Shown here: positions 1 through 6,621 of the stretch, piece after piece
Numbering within the stretch: position 1 is the first letter of the stretch
How the letters are laid out: every line of letters begins with the position of its first letter
Source: an uncultured Alphaproteobacteria bacterium
Lineage (GTDB): Bacteria > Pseudomonadota > Alphaproteobacteria > CAAHEQ01 > UBA3637
Reading direction: 5' to 3'
Length of the DNA: 21,215 bases
Assembly (NCBI GenBank): GCA_947629595.1
Contig: CANREI010000016.1
Location: forward strand, 1 to 21,215
Notes under the pieces: generated by a model
Databases searched by the model: none
What the model saw: only the letters and a program-made list of their open reading frames with translations
What the model was told of the DNA's origin: nothing
Program-made: the position numbers and the translations under genes

Positions 1-168
1 ATGACGATACATAAACTATGTTCTGATCTGGATTTGCGTCGAGGTCGATACGGATTATCATCGGCCGTACGCTTGTTTATTTTGAGATATTATCAAAAGA
101 AGCTGAATGAATATGAGTTGATACAATATGTCTTCCCGCGTAAAAACAGGCATAAACTTGACAATTAA
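1..168 (+). CDS. Short hypothetical ORF or 3' end of a gene cut by the window edge
   Basis: An open frame runs from the first base of the window to TAA at 166-168, giving 55 residues if the ATG at position 1 is the start. The product is basic and contains VRLFILRYYQKKLNEYELIQ near its middle, which looks like amphipathic helix. No ribosome binding site can be judged because the sequence starts at the ATG, so this may be the C-terminal end of a longer gene. I do not recognise a family. The frame is uninterrupted and lies ahead of a clearly non-coding stretch, which is the only support for its being real. Confidence 0.35.
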   Translation: MTIHKLCSDLDLRRGRYGLSSAVRLFILRYYQKKLNEYELIQYVFPRKNRHKLDN

Positions 169-199
169 GGGGTTTTATCTGCATTGGATGATATCGGGA

Positions 200-269
200 T
201 TTTCCTTCTATCGGCGGATGTGACAGACGGCTTTATGGCGTCTGTCGCTATGGGCCGATAGGGGAAAAA
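200..269. repeat. Structured hairpin element, copy A (GGATGT / GCTATGG internal loops)
   Basis: The outer arms 200-215 and 254-269 pair over 16 positions, with two G-U pairs and one mismatch. The core CTATCGGC/GCCGATAG is perfect. Inside, GGATGT (216-221) lies opposite GCTATGG (247-253), followed by an 8-bp inner helix GACAGACG (222-229) / CGTCTGTC (239-246) and a 9-nt loop. The same geometry recurs at 19054-19117 and 19191-19264. There is no T-tract after the 3' arm on either strand, so this is not a standard terminator. It could act as RNA, or as DNA (palindromic or REP-like element). The strand is undecided. Confidence 0.8.
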
Positions 270-296
270 GCAACAGTTTATTTTTTAGGGTTGTTT

Positions 297-324
297 CACC
301 AAAAAAACGTCCGTTTTTTTGGTG
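297..324. promoter_or_regulatory. A-tract/CG/T-tract palindrome upstream of the HTH gene
   Basis: CACCAAAAAAACG (297-309) is perfectly mirrored by CGTTTTTTTGGTG (312-324) across two bases. Nearly the same box, with core AAAAACGTACG, occurs in both adhesin leaders at 9012-9040 and 20791-20818. It could be an operator for a DNA-binding protein or a weak hairpin. The sharing between three regulatory regions favours a protein site, which is inference. Confidence 0.5.
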
Positions 325-369
325 CAATATTTTTCTCAGTATATAAAACAAAATAAAATCTGTCAAGAT

Positions 370-401
370 ATTTTTATTGAAAGGATATTTTCAATAAAAA
401 T
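370..401. repeat. Perfect 13-bp inverted repeat
   Basis: ATTTTTATTGAAA (370-382) is the exact reverse complement of TTTCAATAAAAAT (389-401), with a 6-nt centre GGATAT. It lies about 85 bp before the start of the three-HTH gene, inside an extremely AT-rich stretch with several TATAAA-like boxes (for example 410-415). It is a possible operator, perhaps for autoregulation. I cannot fix a promoter here with confidence. Confidence 0.45.
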
Positions 402-483
402 CAAATTATTATAAAATATTTTAAATTTTTATTAAAGAGCATCGCCTTCGTTTAACAAGTTGCACCAATTAAACGGAGGTTTA

Positions 484-1119
484 ATGCAAACAAAGAGAGG
501 CATAAAAAGTGAAGGAAATCAAGGTGTTGAAAAAAGACACCGACGGCGTAAAAATGCCTTAAAACCCGGGCGTCCGATCGGCTTACGTCAGGGACAGTTT
601 TTGTTAGACACTAAAAAAGAAGAAATAAAACAATTACTTAAACAAAATATGCCGATGAATTATATTGCTGCCGAACTGCACGTCAGCGTGTTTACGGTGC
701 ATTATTATTTGAAAAAACATCCGTATCTTGTGCCGGAAACATATCGGCAAATTAAAGTGCGCAGTAAATTGTATCAAAAAGAAGAATATATTTTGCAAAA
801 ATTAAACACAGGCGTTACAAAAGCGGCCATTGCACGAGAATTGGGCGTGAGTCGGGAGGCCTTGTTCAATAAATTAGAGCAAATGGGCTGGCAGGAAACG
901 AATCCGTATCGCAAAAAGAAAATAGATTTAACTTTGTTTTTAAAAGCTTTCAATGAAGGCAAAACATATGAGGAAATGGCGGGTCTTTTTCACTGTCATA
1001 AGCAAACCGTAATCAACAAAGCGAAAGAATTGCAGTTAAGCCGAAACAAAAAGCACGCGCCGGAAAAGCAAGAAAAAAGATGTGTTTCAAGGCAAGCAAA
1101 AGAGGAGTGTTTCAGATGA
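484..1119 (+). CDS. DNA-binding protein with three helix-turn-helix units
   Basis: A very basic 211-residue protein with three HTH-like segments: about 44-79 (YIAAELHVSVFTVHYYLKKH), about 100-136 (AIARELGVSREALFNKLEQM) and about 148-185 (EEMAGLFHCHKQTVINKAKE). Before the first is KPGRPIG (27-33), the kind of GRP arm that contacts the minor groove in Hin-type recombinase DNA-binding domains and AT-hooks. No serine-recombinase catalytic domain is present. The start at 484 is chosen because GGAGG (475-479) lies 4 nt upstream; the longer TTG-initiated frame at 460 would run through this site. The stop overlaps the ATG of a mini-ORF that leads into the polysaccharide operon, so it may be co-transcribed with it and regulate it. 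No specific regulator family is recognised. Confidence 0.8.
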   Translation: MQTKRGIKSEGNQGVEKRHRRRKNALKPGRPIGLRQGQFLLDTKKEEIKQLLKQNMPMNYIAAELHVSVFTVHYYLKKHPYLVPETYRQIKVRSKLYQKEEYILQKLNTGVTKAAIARELGVSREALFNKLEQMGWQETNPYRKKKIDLTLFLKAFNEGKTYEEMAGLFHCHKQTVINKAKELQLSRNKKHAPEKQEKRCVSRQAKEECFR

Positions 1120-1151
1120 ATTTTGATTTGGTGATGTGTTTTGAGGAATAA
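1116..1151 (+). CDS. 11-codon mini-ORF between the HTH gene and the operon
   Basis: ATG at 1116 overlaps the stop of the HTH gene (ATGA) and is preceded by GAGGAG. The frame encodes MNFDLVMCFEE and ends at TAA 1149-1151, two bases before the ATG of the next gene (1154). Its own last codons, GAG GAA, form the ribosome binding site of that gene. This arrangement would pass ribosomes from the HTH gene into the operon (translational coupling). It may be purely a coupling device, with no function for the peptide. Confidence 0.35.
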   Translation: MNFDLVMCFEE

Positions 1152-1153
1152 GA

Positions 1154-2059
1154 ATGAAAATAGCGGTTCAATTTTTTGGTCATTTGCGTACTTATGAGAA
1201 ATGTGTCGACAGCATAAAAAAGCATTTAATCTCCCGATATGATTGTGATGTTTTTATGCATACATGGGCGGAATCGGATCACAAAACAAAAACTTGGCAT
1301 TCTTTAAATACAAAGGTACGGTTGATTGACGCTAAAACGATAGAAAAGATTAAAAAATTATATGCCTTAAAAGACATTATCGTTGAAAAACAAAAACCGA
1401 TTAAAAATGATGTTGTTATTCCTTGTCAACACAACAAAGGTAAGTCTCAAATTTCAAAATCGGGAATGGAATTTATGATTCATTCCCAGAAAAAAGTTAA
1501 TGAATTAAGGAAGAAATATCAAAAAGAAAATCATATTCAATATGATTATGTTTTAATGATTCGACCGGATATAAAATTAAAAAAAGATTTTATTTTAAAT
1601 CAAACAGATAAAGAAATAAAAAAAGAAGTAACGACAACAAGATATTGTGCCGCAAATCTGACTTATCATGCTGATTTTCCGATTATCGGCAATGTTATGA
1701 GTGACACACTCTATTTCGGACGACCGAAAAGCATTGATAAAACGCTTTCTGTTTTGAACAATATAGATTTTGAAAAACATAAAAATGATATGTGGAATCC
1801 CGAAACATTGTTTAATCAAGAACTTGAAAAATCCGGCATATTAAGTCGTTTTATCAATTATCAATACCAGTCGGATTGGGAAATATTGAGAAGTCCTAAC
1901 AAGAAGGAGTTTAGAAGAAGCATTGTCAGATTAAGAATTCGGAAAAATTTATTTTATTTTCATTTGTTTCGGTTTTTATCCGTTTCACTTGTAAATTTAA
2001 AATTTTACATAGGAAATTTGTTTTTAATTGATATTGGTTTGGGGCAAGATAATGAGTGA
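1154..2059 (+). CDS. Glycosyltransferase-like protein of a surface polysaccharide operon
   Basis: A 301-residue protein. The N-terminus MKIAVQFFGHLRTYEKC and the segment CDVFMHTW (31-38) are typical of a poorly characterised group of LPS/capsule glycosyltransferase-like proteins. YDYVLMIRPDI (130-140) places an Asp after an aromatic/hydrophobic strand, as in the metal/nucleotide-sugar site of GT-A enzymes. The C-terminal 40 residues are basic, then hydrophobic, suggesting contact with the inner membrane. GAGGAA just upstream is the ribosome site. The reading frame overlaps the next gene by 8 nt. It probably transfers a sugar during LPS or capsule assembly. Donor and acceptor cannot be told from sequence, and no gene symbol is justified. 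Confidence 0.6.
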   Translation: MKIAVQFFGHLRTYEKCVDSIKKHLISRYDCDVFMHTWAESDHKTKTWHSLNTKVRLIDAKTIEKIKKLYALKDIIVEKQKPIKNDVVIPCQHNKGKSQISKSGMEFMIHSQKKVNELRKKYQKENHIQYDYVLMIRPDIKLKKDFILNQTDKEIKKEVTTTRYCAANLTYHADFPIIGNVMSDTLYFGRPKSIDKTLSVLNNIDFEKHKNDMWNPETLFNQELEKSGILSRFINYQYQSDWEILRSPNKKEFRRSIVRLRIRKNLFYFHLFRFLSVSLVNLKFYIGNLFLIDIGLGQDNE

Positions 2060-2912
2060 TAATTTAGAATTTGTAAGAACATTAACCGGACATTCCGGGT
2101 GTCAGTTAAATCTTTATAAAAACGCCGATACGTTCTTTTTACGGAAAGATGCCGGTGTCATTTCTTATAACAAGCGATTGAAAAAACAATGTGCGAAACA
2201 AAAATGGTTTAAACTTGATTCGGTGAAAACGCCGAAAGTTTTAAGATACGGTTATGATCAAAACAATCTTTTTTATTTTGACATGGAGTTTATTAACGGC
2301 ATTTGTATGTCGGAATATATGAATCAAATAAAAATAAAAGAAATTGTTGTTCTTATGGATTTACTTTTTAACTCTCTTCAAATCAAGAAAGGAACGATAA
2401 GCCATAAAAGCGAATTGATTTTTCAAAATAAAATTTCATCACTTTATCATACATGCGATACAAAAAACAAACTCATTTTAAAATCTTTAAACAAATTATC
2501 GACATTTCATTTTAAAAATGTGCCGCTTTCCCCTTGTTGCGGAGATTTAACATTGGAGAACATTATTTTATCGCCGTCAGGGATTTACGTTATTGATTTA
2601 TTGGATTCATTTTATAATTCTTGGATGATCGATGTAGCTAAACTTTTGCAAGATATTGATTTGGGGTGGTCTTATCGGCATCAGGAAAAAAGTTATAATC
2701 TTAATTTACGATTGGCAACGGCAAAACAGGCTTTGTTAGATAAGTTGTATGCCATGGAAAACGGTCAACAAAATGTGGTAATTATATATCATATTTTGCT
2801 TTTAAATGTTTTACGTATTTATCCGTATGCCAAAGATAAAATGACAATACTTTTTTTAAACAATGCTCTTGAAAGCGTTTTAAATTCAATACAAGAAATG
2901 GAGGCAGCATGA
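2052..2912 (+). CDS. Kinase-fold (APH/choline-kinase-like) phosphotransferase
   Basis: A 286-residue protein. CCGDLTLENIIL (162-173) matches the APH/choline-kinase catalytic loop (consensus HGDxxxxN): Asp165 and Asn170 are present, but the usual His is Cys163. IYVIDLLDS (178-186) supplies the metal-binding Asp182, and FFLRKDAG (28-35) the ATP-contacting Lys32. It probably phosphorylates a small alcohol or sugar that the next gene then couples to a nucleotide, as LicA and LicC do for choline. The substrate is unknown. The start at 2052 (MSDNLEF) is preferred over an in-frame ATG at 2028 because GGGG lies just upstream and the 8-nt overlap with the previous stop suits translational coupling. 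Confidence 0.65.
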   Translation: MSDNLEFVRTLTGHSGCQLNLYKNADTFFLRKDAGVISYNKRLKKQCAKQKWFKLDSVKTPKVLRYGYDQNNLFYFDMEFINGICMSEYMNQIKIKEIVVLMDLLFNSLQIKKGTISHKSELIFQNKISSLYHTCDTKNKLILKSLNKLSTFHFKNVPLSPCCGDLTLENIILSPSGIYVIDLLDSFYNSWMIDVAKLLQDIDLGWSYRHQEKSYNLNLRLATAKQALLDKLYAMENGQQNVVIIYHILLLNVLRIYPYAKDKMTILFLNNALESVLNSIQEMEAA

Positions 2913-3964
2913 ATACATTGATTATTCCTTGTGCGGGAAAATCCAGTCGTTTTCCCAATATGAAACCGAAATATATGTTAACGCACCCCGATGGTAAGTT
3001 AATGATAGAAAAATCCATGGAAAGAATCAATACGGATGTATTTGACAGAATTATCATTACCATTGTCAAGCCGCATGATGTTAAGTATGAGGCCAAACTT
3101 GTTTTAGAACAGGTTTTTAAAGATAATCACCAAATAGAAATTTGTGTTTTGGATGATTTTACGTCTTCTGCCGGTGAAACCGTTTATTTAACTTTAAAGA
3201 AAATGAATGTAACGGGATCATTTGCCATTAAAGATTCGGATAACTGTGTCGGTGTTCGGTTTTCGCATATCATTCAAAATTCAATTGTCGGATATAATTT
3301 GCATGAGCATCCGAATATTTCCAATATTCCCGGAAAAAGTTTTTTGATTATCAATGAACAGGGATTAATACAAGACATTATAGAAAAACGGATTGTTTCC
3401 CCCATCATTTGTTTGGGCGTATATTGCTTTGAGAACGTATCGGACTTTATAACGGCCTATGATGAACTGCACACGAAAAAAATAGTCGGTGAAGTATATA
3501 TCAGTCATATTATTTCTTACATGTTATCATCAAATAAATATATTTTTTCATCAATAATGGCGCTTTCGTATGAGGATTGGGGAACTTTAACGGAATGGAA
3601 GGCCGTTCAGAAAAAGTGTCAAACATATTTTGTTGATGTTGACGGCGTTTTAATGAAAAATTGCGGTAAATACGGCAGTCGTAATTGGTATAACAATACG
3701 GAGATTCTGTCGGAAAATATGGAAACAATCAGAAAACTGCAAGAAGAAGGCGCCCAAATTGTTATTACAACCTCTCGTCCGGAAGAATTGAGAAAAGAAC
3801 TTGAAAAAATATTAAATGAAAACGGTATTTATCCGTATGCTGTTTTAACGGGTATGAATCATGCGGCGCGTGTTGTCATCAATGATTTTGCACCCACAAA
3901 TCCGTATCCGTCCGGAATAGCCGTTACTTTGCCCCGAAATGCAAGTTTGAAGGAGTACTTATAA
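2909..3964 (+). CDS. Bifunctional nucleotidyltransferase / HAD-type phosphatase
   Basis: A 351-residue protein with two domains. Residues 1-235 are a Rossmann-like NTP transferase: LIIPCAGKSSRF (4-15) is the nucleotide-binding loop, with KPKYML after it and IKDSDN (107-112) as the likely metal site. Residues 238-351 are a HAD phosphohydrolase: YFVDVDGVLMKN (240-251) carries the nucleophile Asp243 and acid Asp245, ITTSRPEE (286-293) is motif II and VINDFAP (323-329) the later acidic motif. Together with the preceding kinase this gives phosphorylation, phosphatase and nucleotide activation steps, similar in logic to heptose or phosphocholine activation. GGAGG precedes the ATG, which overlaps the previous stop (ATGA). 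The activated compound cannot be named. Confidence 0.75.
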   Translation: MNTLIIPCAGKSSRFPNMKPKYMLTHPDGKLMIEKSMERINTDVFDRIIITIVKPHDVKYEAKLVLEQVFKDNHQIEICVLDDFTSSAGETVYLTLKKMNVTGSFAIKDSDNCVGVRFSHIIQNSIVGYNLHEHPNISNIPGKSFLIINEQGLIQDIIEKRIVSPIICLGVYCFENVSDFITAYDELHTKKIVGEVYISHIISYMLSSNKYIFSSIMALSYEDWGTLTEWKAVQKKCQTYFVDVDGVLMKNCGKYGSRNWYNNTEILSENMETIRKLQEEGAQIVITTSRPEELRKELEKILNENGIYPYAVLTGMNHAARVVINDFAPTNPYPSGIAVTLPRNASLKEYL

Positions 3965-4620
3965 TGCCAAATGATAATGTGTTTATATTGATCAAGAAAA
4001 ACGGGGAAAAAATATATAATCCTCAAATAGACGGATTTTCCGTGAAATTCGGATCCGGACATGGGAATACATGTATTTTACATGAACCTTTAACGCAATT
4101 TTTCAATTCTTGCATTAATTTTGTCGGCAGTAACAGTTTTGTGCAAATAAAAGAGGTGCTTAATCATAATTCTCGTATCAGTAATTTTAATGTCAGAATT
4201 GAAAACAATAATAAATTGTTAATCGGCACTGATTTTTCTTGCAACGGAGCTGATTTAAATATTGATGTTGAAACGGGAGTCGGTATTTATATCGGAAAGG
4301 ATGTAATGCTTTCTTACGGCATTCAAATGCGAACCAGTGATGCTCATGCCATTTTGGATTTGGAAGGAAATCCTTTGAATTTGGCAAAAGATATTTCTAT
4401 CGGTAATCATGTATGGATTGCTCAAAATGTATTTATGGCAAAAGGAAGTGTTATTCCCGACAATTGTGTTGTGGGTGCCTGTTCTTTTGTAAATAAGGTT
4501 TTTAAACAGGAAAATACACTTATTGCGGGAAATCCGGCACATATTAAAAAAGAAAATATAAATTGGCACAGAACCCCTGCTCAATATCTTTTAAACTTGA
4601 AAGAAAGGATTAAAAAATGA
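3964..4620 (+). CDS. Left-handed beta-helix (hexapeptide) acyltransferase
   Basis: A 218-residue protein. From about residue 50 the sequence follows the hexapeptide-repeat pattern, with clear turns in GVGIYIGKDVMLSYG (105-119) and in ISIGNHVWIAQNVFMAKGS (144-162). RTSDAH (123-128) holds the catalytic His128 typical of WcaF/maltose-O-acetyltransferase-type enzymes. LIAGNPAHIKKEN (186-198) is the usual end of the helix. It most likely O- or N-acetylates a sugar of the surface polysaccharide using acetyl-CoA in the cytoplasm. The stop of the upstream gene and this start share one base (TAATG), with GGAG upstream. The family is secure; the substrate is unknown. Confidence 0.8.
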   Translation: MPNDNVFILIKKNGEKIYNPQIDGFSVKFGSGHGNTCILHEPLTQFFNSCINFVGSNSFVQIKEVLNHNSRISNFNVRIENNNKLLIGTDFSCNGADLNIDVETGVGIYIGKDVMLSYGIQMRTSDAHAILDLEGNPLNLAKDISIGNHVWIAQNVFMAKGSVIPDNCVVGACSFVNKVFKQENTLIAGNPAHIKKENINWHRTPAQYLLNLKERIKK

Positions 4621-6602
4621 AAGAAATTATGCCGAATTCTGATTTTACACTCTTTATTATATGGGAAAAGGCCCGGGTTAAAGAAAAAGAAATTTTATTA
4701 AAAATTGAATCGGAATTTCAAATACTTCAAAAATATGAAATTCAGTGGTCGGAAGAAAAATTTTTAAATAATTTAAGTTCTTTTTACAGCGATGATGTTT
4801 ATCATCAACCGGCCCAAAAGAAAATGCGCGGCACCGGTCCTTTTTTGGCTGTTTTATGTTTAGATGAAAAGCCTCTCTATGAAAAAAGAGAAACAAACCA
4901 CGGCACTGTTTTGGTTAATATTCACACACTCGATTTTAAAACATATATTCGAAAAACTTTTCTGAACGGCGGATTTACTTTTCATGCGAGTGATAATTTG
5001 GAAGAAGCCAAACATGATGTTGTCTTGTTAACGGGCAAATCCATTAATGATATTTTGAAAACGGAAACGTCGGACAAAGTTATTTTCTTAAAACAAAACT
5101 TACCGTGTGTTGACGGTTGGAAAAGTATGTCTCAAGTGTTTTACGTGCTGAATGAGGCTTGCAATTATGTTGTTTTGTGGGGACATGAAAAATTACCTCA
5201 TGATTTTATCAGCCATGAAAGAGACGGAGATATTGATCTTTTAACGGATAATTTACAAAGACTTATTTCTGTTTTAAGAGATAATAACGATTTACGCACA
5301 AATGCATTTGTTTTTTATAATTGGCTTGAAGTCGGCGGAGAAAAAAATCTGTTCCATGCTAAATTTGTCGGAGATGATTATTTTGACAGAAATTGGCAAA
5401 TTCGTCAATTGGAAAGAAGATATTTAAATAAAAACGGTATTTATGTGTTAAATGATGAAATGCAATTTTATTCCCTTCTTTATCATGGCTTAATTCATAA
5501 AGTCAATTATAAAAAATATGAAGATATTTTTAAAAGATTATCCGATAAATTAAAATTGACCTATCAAGATGATATTGATTATTTAAAAAATCTTTTGTAT
5601 CGATGGATGAAGTTTTATAATTATAAATATACAAAACATTTGGATCACGGTGTTTTGCATAATGAAAATGTTGTCAATCGAAAATTATTAAAGAAAAAAG
5701 CCGATTTTTATCTTTTCAGAAATAAATGGGGCACGTCTGTTTTTAATTCCGAGTTAATTCGTTCTCATCCCGAAATTGCAACCAGTCTTGCTTTCAGATT
5801 TTCGCAGTTCATAGAGCTGAAAGATCATTTGTTACCCTATAAAAGTAAATTATTTAAAGTGTATCGTCATGATTTAAAACAAAACACGTTGTTTGTTACT
5901 TATACAAAAAGATACGGTAAAATCGGCAGAACCAAATGTTATTGTAAAAATAACCGAAAATGGATTAAAAAAGATTTTATCGGTTTAAAACAATCCGTTC
6001 GAATGGATCATTTAATTTTGCATGGGTTTGAACCCGTTCGGGAATTTATCAACCAGAAAAGCGTTTATCAAATTTTGGCGGAAAATGTTTATAATACAAA
6101 AAAACCGCATGCGTTTAAATATTTTATGGAATTGTTCATTCAGGAATTATTTGTTCGTTTTGAAAGTAAACACGGTAATAAGTTAAAAGGATGTGCATTT
6201 GATATGCTTCCTCAAAATTGCATTATTGTTAACGGAATACAACACGATTTTCATTTTTTTGATTTTGAATATGAGTTTAAAGGCGAAATGGATAAATCTT
6301 ATATGATATACAGAATTGTACAGCATCTTTATTTCGATTTTGATAAAAAAGCCATGTATGATGATTTGTGCCGAACTTTTAATGTACCCAATACGTGGGC
6401 ATGGTGCGCTTCCTTTGATAAGCCCGAGCATATTTTTAAAGATATTGAAAAAGAGCCGCTTCAATTAAAAATACCGTTATGGAAATTATGGATAGCGAAC
6501 AGTCTTTCTTTTTTAATCGGAAAACAAAAAAAGGTTCACGAGGCGGTTTTGTGTTTTTTAACGCCGAATCAAAAACGTTATAAAAAATATTTTAAATATT
6601 AA
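4617..6602 (+). CDS. Large protein with nucleotidyltransferase-like and kinase-like motifs
   Basis: A 661-residue protein that I cannot assign to a named family. Residues 1-150 begin with FTLFIIWEKARVKEKEI, an unknown domain. Residues 185-210 contain LWGHEKLPHDF then DGDIDLL (203-209), the Asp-x-Asp arrangement of minimal nucleotidyltransferases. Near the C-terminus, AFDMLPQNCIIV (527-538) gives Asp529 and Asn534, and FFDFEYEF (547-554) gives Asp549. These are the catalytic loop and DFE-like metal motif of APH/LPS-kinase folds. It overlaps the acyltransferase stop (ATGA). A role in making or attaching a phosphate-containing group to the polysaccharide fits the motifs and the operon. There is no signal peptide or obvious membrane segment, so it is probably cytoplasmic. 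Confidence 0.55.
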   Translation: MKEIMPNSDFTLFIIWEKARVKEKEILLKIESEFQILQKYEIQWSEEKFLNNLSSFYSDDVYHQPAQKKMRGTGPFLAVLCLDEKPLYEKRETNHGTVLVNIHTLDFKTYIRKTFLNGGFTFHASDNLEEAKHDVVLLTGKSINDILKTETSDKVIFLKQNLPCVDGWKSMSQVFYVLNEACNYVVLWGHEKLPHDFISHERDGDIDLLTDNLQRLISVLRDNNDLRTNAFVFYNWLEVGGEKNLFHAKFVGDDYFDRNWQIRQLERRYLNKNGIYVLNDEMQFYSLLYHGLIHKVNYKKYEDIFKRLSDKLKLTYQDDIDYLKNLLYRWMKFYNYKYTKHLDHGVLHNENVVNRKLLKKKADFYLFRNKWGTSVFNSELIRSHPEIATSLAFRFSQFIELKDHLLPYKSKLFKVYRHDLKQNTLFVTYTKRYGKIGRTKCYCKNNRKWIKKDFIGLKQSVRMDHLILHGFEPVREFINQKSVYQILAENVYNTKKPHAFKYFMELFIQELFVRFESKHGNKLKGCAFDMLPQNCIIVNGIQHDFHFFDFEYEFKGEMDKSYMIYRIVQHLYFDFDKKAMYDDLCRTFNVPNTWAWCASFDKPEHIFKDIEKEPLQLKIPLWKLWIANSLSFLIGKQKKVHEAVLCFLTPNQKRYKKYFKY

Positions 6603-6621
6603 AAAACAGGAAGGAAATTAA

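Noticed and set aside
200..269. Hairpin elements as intrinsic terminators
   Set aside because: No T-run follows the 3' arm on either strand, and the conserved internal loops are not needed in a terminator.
460..483. Extended start (TTG at 460) for the three-HTH gene
   Set aside because: The extension runs through the GGAGG ribosome site that serves the ATG at 484 and has no site of its own.
484..1119. HTH protein as a serine recombinase or transposase
   Set aside because: Only DNA-binding units are present. There is no catalytic Ser domain or DDE motif, and no terminal inverted repeats flank the gene.
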